6,291 bases of DNA from positions 1 through 6,291 of the forward strand of contig JAITFA010000185.1 in NCBI GenBank assembly GCA_031281685.1, in the 5' to 3' direction. A model generated the notes under the pieces. The model was not told where the DNA came from. It searched no databases and was given only the letters and a program-made list of their open reading frames with translations. The position numbers and the translations under genes were made by a program. Shown piece after piece: positions 6,004-6,291 of the stretch. Every line of letters starts with the position of its first letter. The first letter of the stretch is position 1. Origin of the DNA: Treponema sp. GTDB taxonomy: Bacteria; Spirochaetota; Spirochaetia; Treponematales; Breznakiellaceae.

Positions 6004-6291
6004 CTAACGGACGCCGGAGACGGTGTATAGCCATTCGCCGGCGTCCCGCAGACGCGGCAAAAGTATCACGGCATGAATCTCGCCGCACGCCTTAGAAACG
6101 GCTTTGTTCCAGTCCTGTATACTGGGCAGGCGTTTCCGCGTTTGCCTGCGTCCACTCTCGGCAACAGTAAGGAACTCAACCTTGCGCTCGACCAGCGCCT
6201 TACTAAGGGTATCGACGAGTAGGAAGGCGGACAGACCGGTGATGAGCGGGGCAGGAGAAAGTTCGTTTATCAGTATGATGAACTGCTCCGA
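6004..6291 (-). CDS. Unidentified protein, C-terminal 95 residues only
   Basis: The minus strand is open from the right edge to a TAG at 6004-6006, giving 95 residues with the start outside the window. Codon choice and GC content look like those of the neighbouring genes. The visible part alternates hydrophobic strands (FIILINEL, KVEFLTVAES, IHAVILLP) with amphipathic stretches (LLVDTLSKALVERK, IQDWNKAVSKACGE), which suggests a soluble alpha/beta fold such as a Rossmann-like or von Willebrand-A-like domain. This is only an impression. No catalytic motif is recognised and I do not assign a function. It converges on the glycoside hydrolase gene with 11 bp between the stop codons. Confidence 0.65.
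   Translation of the reverse strand, partial: SEQFIILINELSPAPLITGLSAFLLVDTLSKALVERKVEFLTVAESGRRQTRKRLPSIQDWNKAVSKACGEIHAVILLPRLRDAGEWLYTVSGVR
6009..6046. terminator. GC-rich hairpin at the convergent gene junction (possible terminator)
   Basis: GGACGCCGG (6009-6017) pairs perfectly with CCGGCGTCC (6038-6046), giving a 9-bp stem with a 20-nt loop. It begins 16 bp after the hydrolase stop codon and lies inside the last codons of the convergent gene. Neither side has a proper T run, so it may be a weak bidirectional terminator or an mRNA 3'-end stabiliser. Confidence 0.38.

Overview
The window looks like chromosomal DNA of a spirochaete of the Treponema type with roughly balanced GC, possibly a gut-associated treponeme. 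This is inferred from the mix of genes: a short ComEC, a threonine synthase that has drifted from the consensus, an LpoB-type outer-membrane lipoprotein, and a cytoplasmic MGH1/trehalase-like glycoside hydrolase. No rRNA or other taxonomic marker is present, so the assignment is tentative.

Layout, left to right. Positions 38-160 hold a compact tandem array of a 22/23-bp element built on CCCCATCGGGGTCTAG, which sits at, and partly inside, the 3' end of comEC. Three minus-strand genes follow, here in transcription order from right to left. lpoB (3699 to 3076) encodes a lipoprotein activator of peptidoglycan synthases. After about 116 bp with two hairpins comes thrC (2959 to 1628), and 35 bp further comEC (1592 to 123), a DNA-uptake channel without the C-terminal hydrolase domain. 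thrC and comEC probably share a transcript; lpoB is probably separated from them by a terminator. A 214-bp AT-rich divergent region (3700-3913) carries promoter-like sequences for lpoB and for the rightward gene. That gene (3914-5992) is a 692-residue glycoside hydrolase of the (alpha/alpha)6 MGH1/GH63-like group, split near its N-terminus by an insert of about 210 residues rich in Pro, Ala and Glu that contains tandem repeats. Its stop lies 11 bp from the stop of a convergent minus-strand gene that runs off the right edge (6004-6291), and a strong GC hairpin sits at this junction.

The genes do not form one evident pathway: amino-acid synthesis, DNA uptake, cell-wall regulation and carbohydrate processing lie side by side. 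The most unusual items are the tandem element at the left edge, which supplies the last residues of ComEC and stays open in one plus-strand frame with a 45-bp (15-codon) period; the repeat-filled insert in the glycoside hydrolase; and the non-consensus active-site motifs of the threonine synthase and, more tentatively, of the glycoside hydrolase. No CRISPR array, insertion sequence, tRNA or rRNA was seen.
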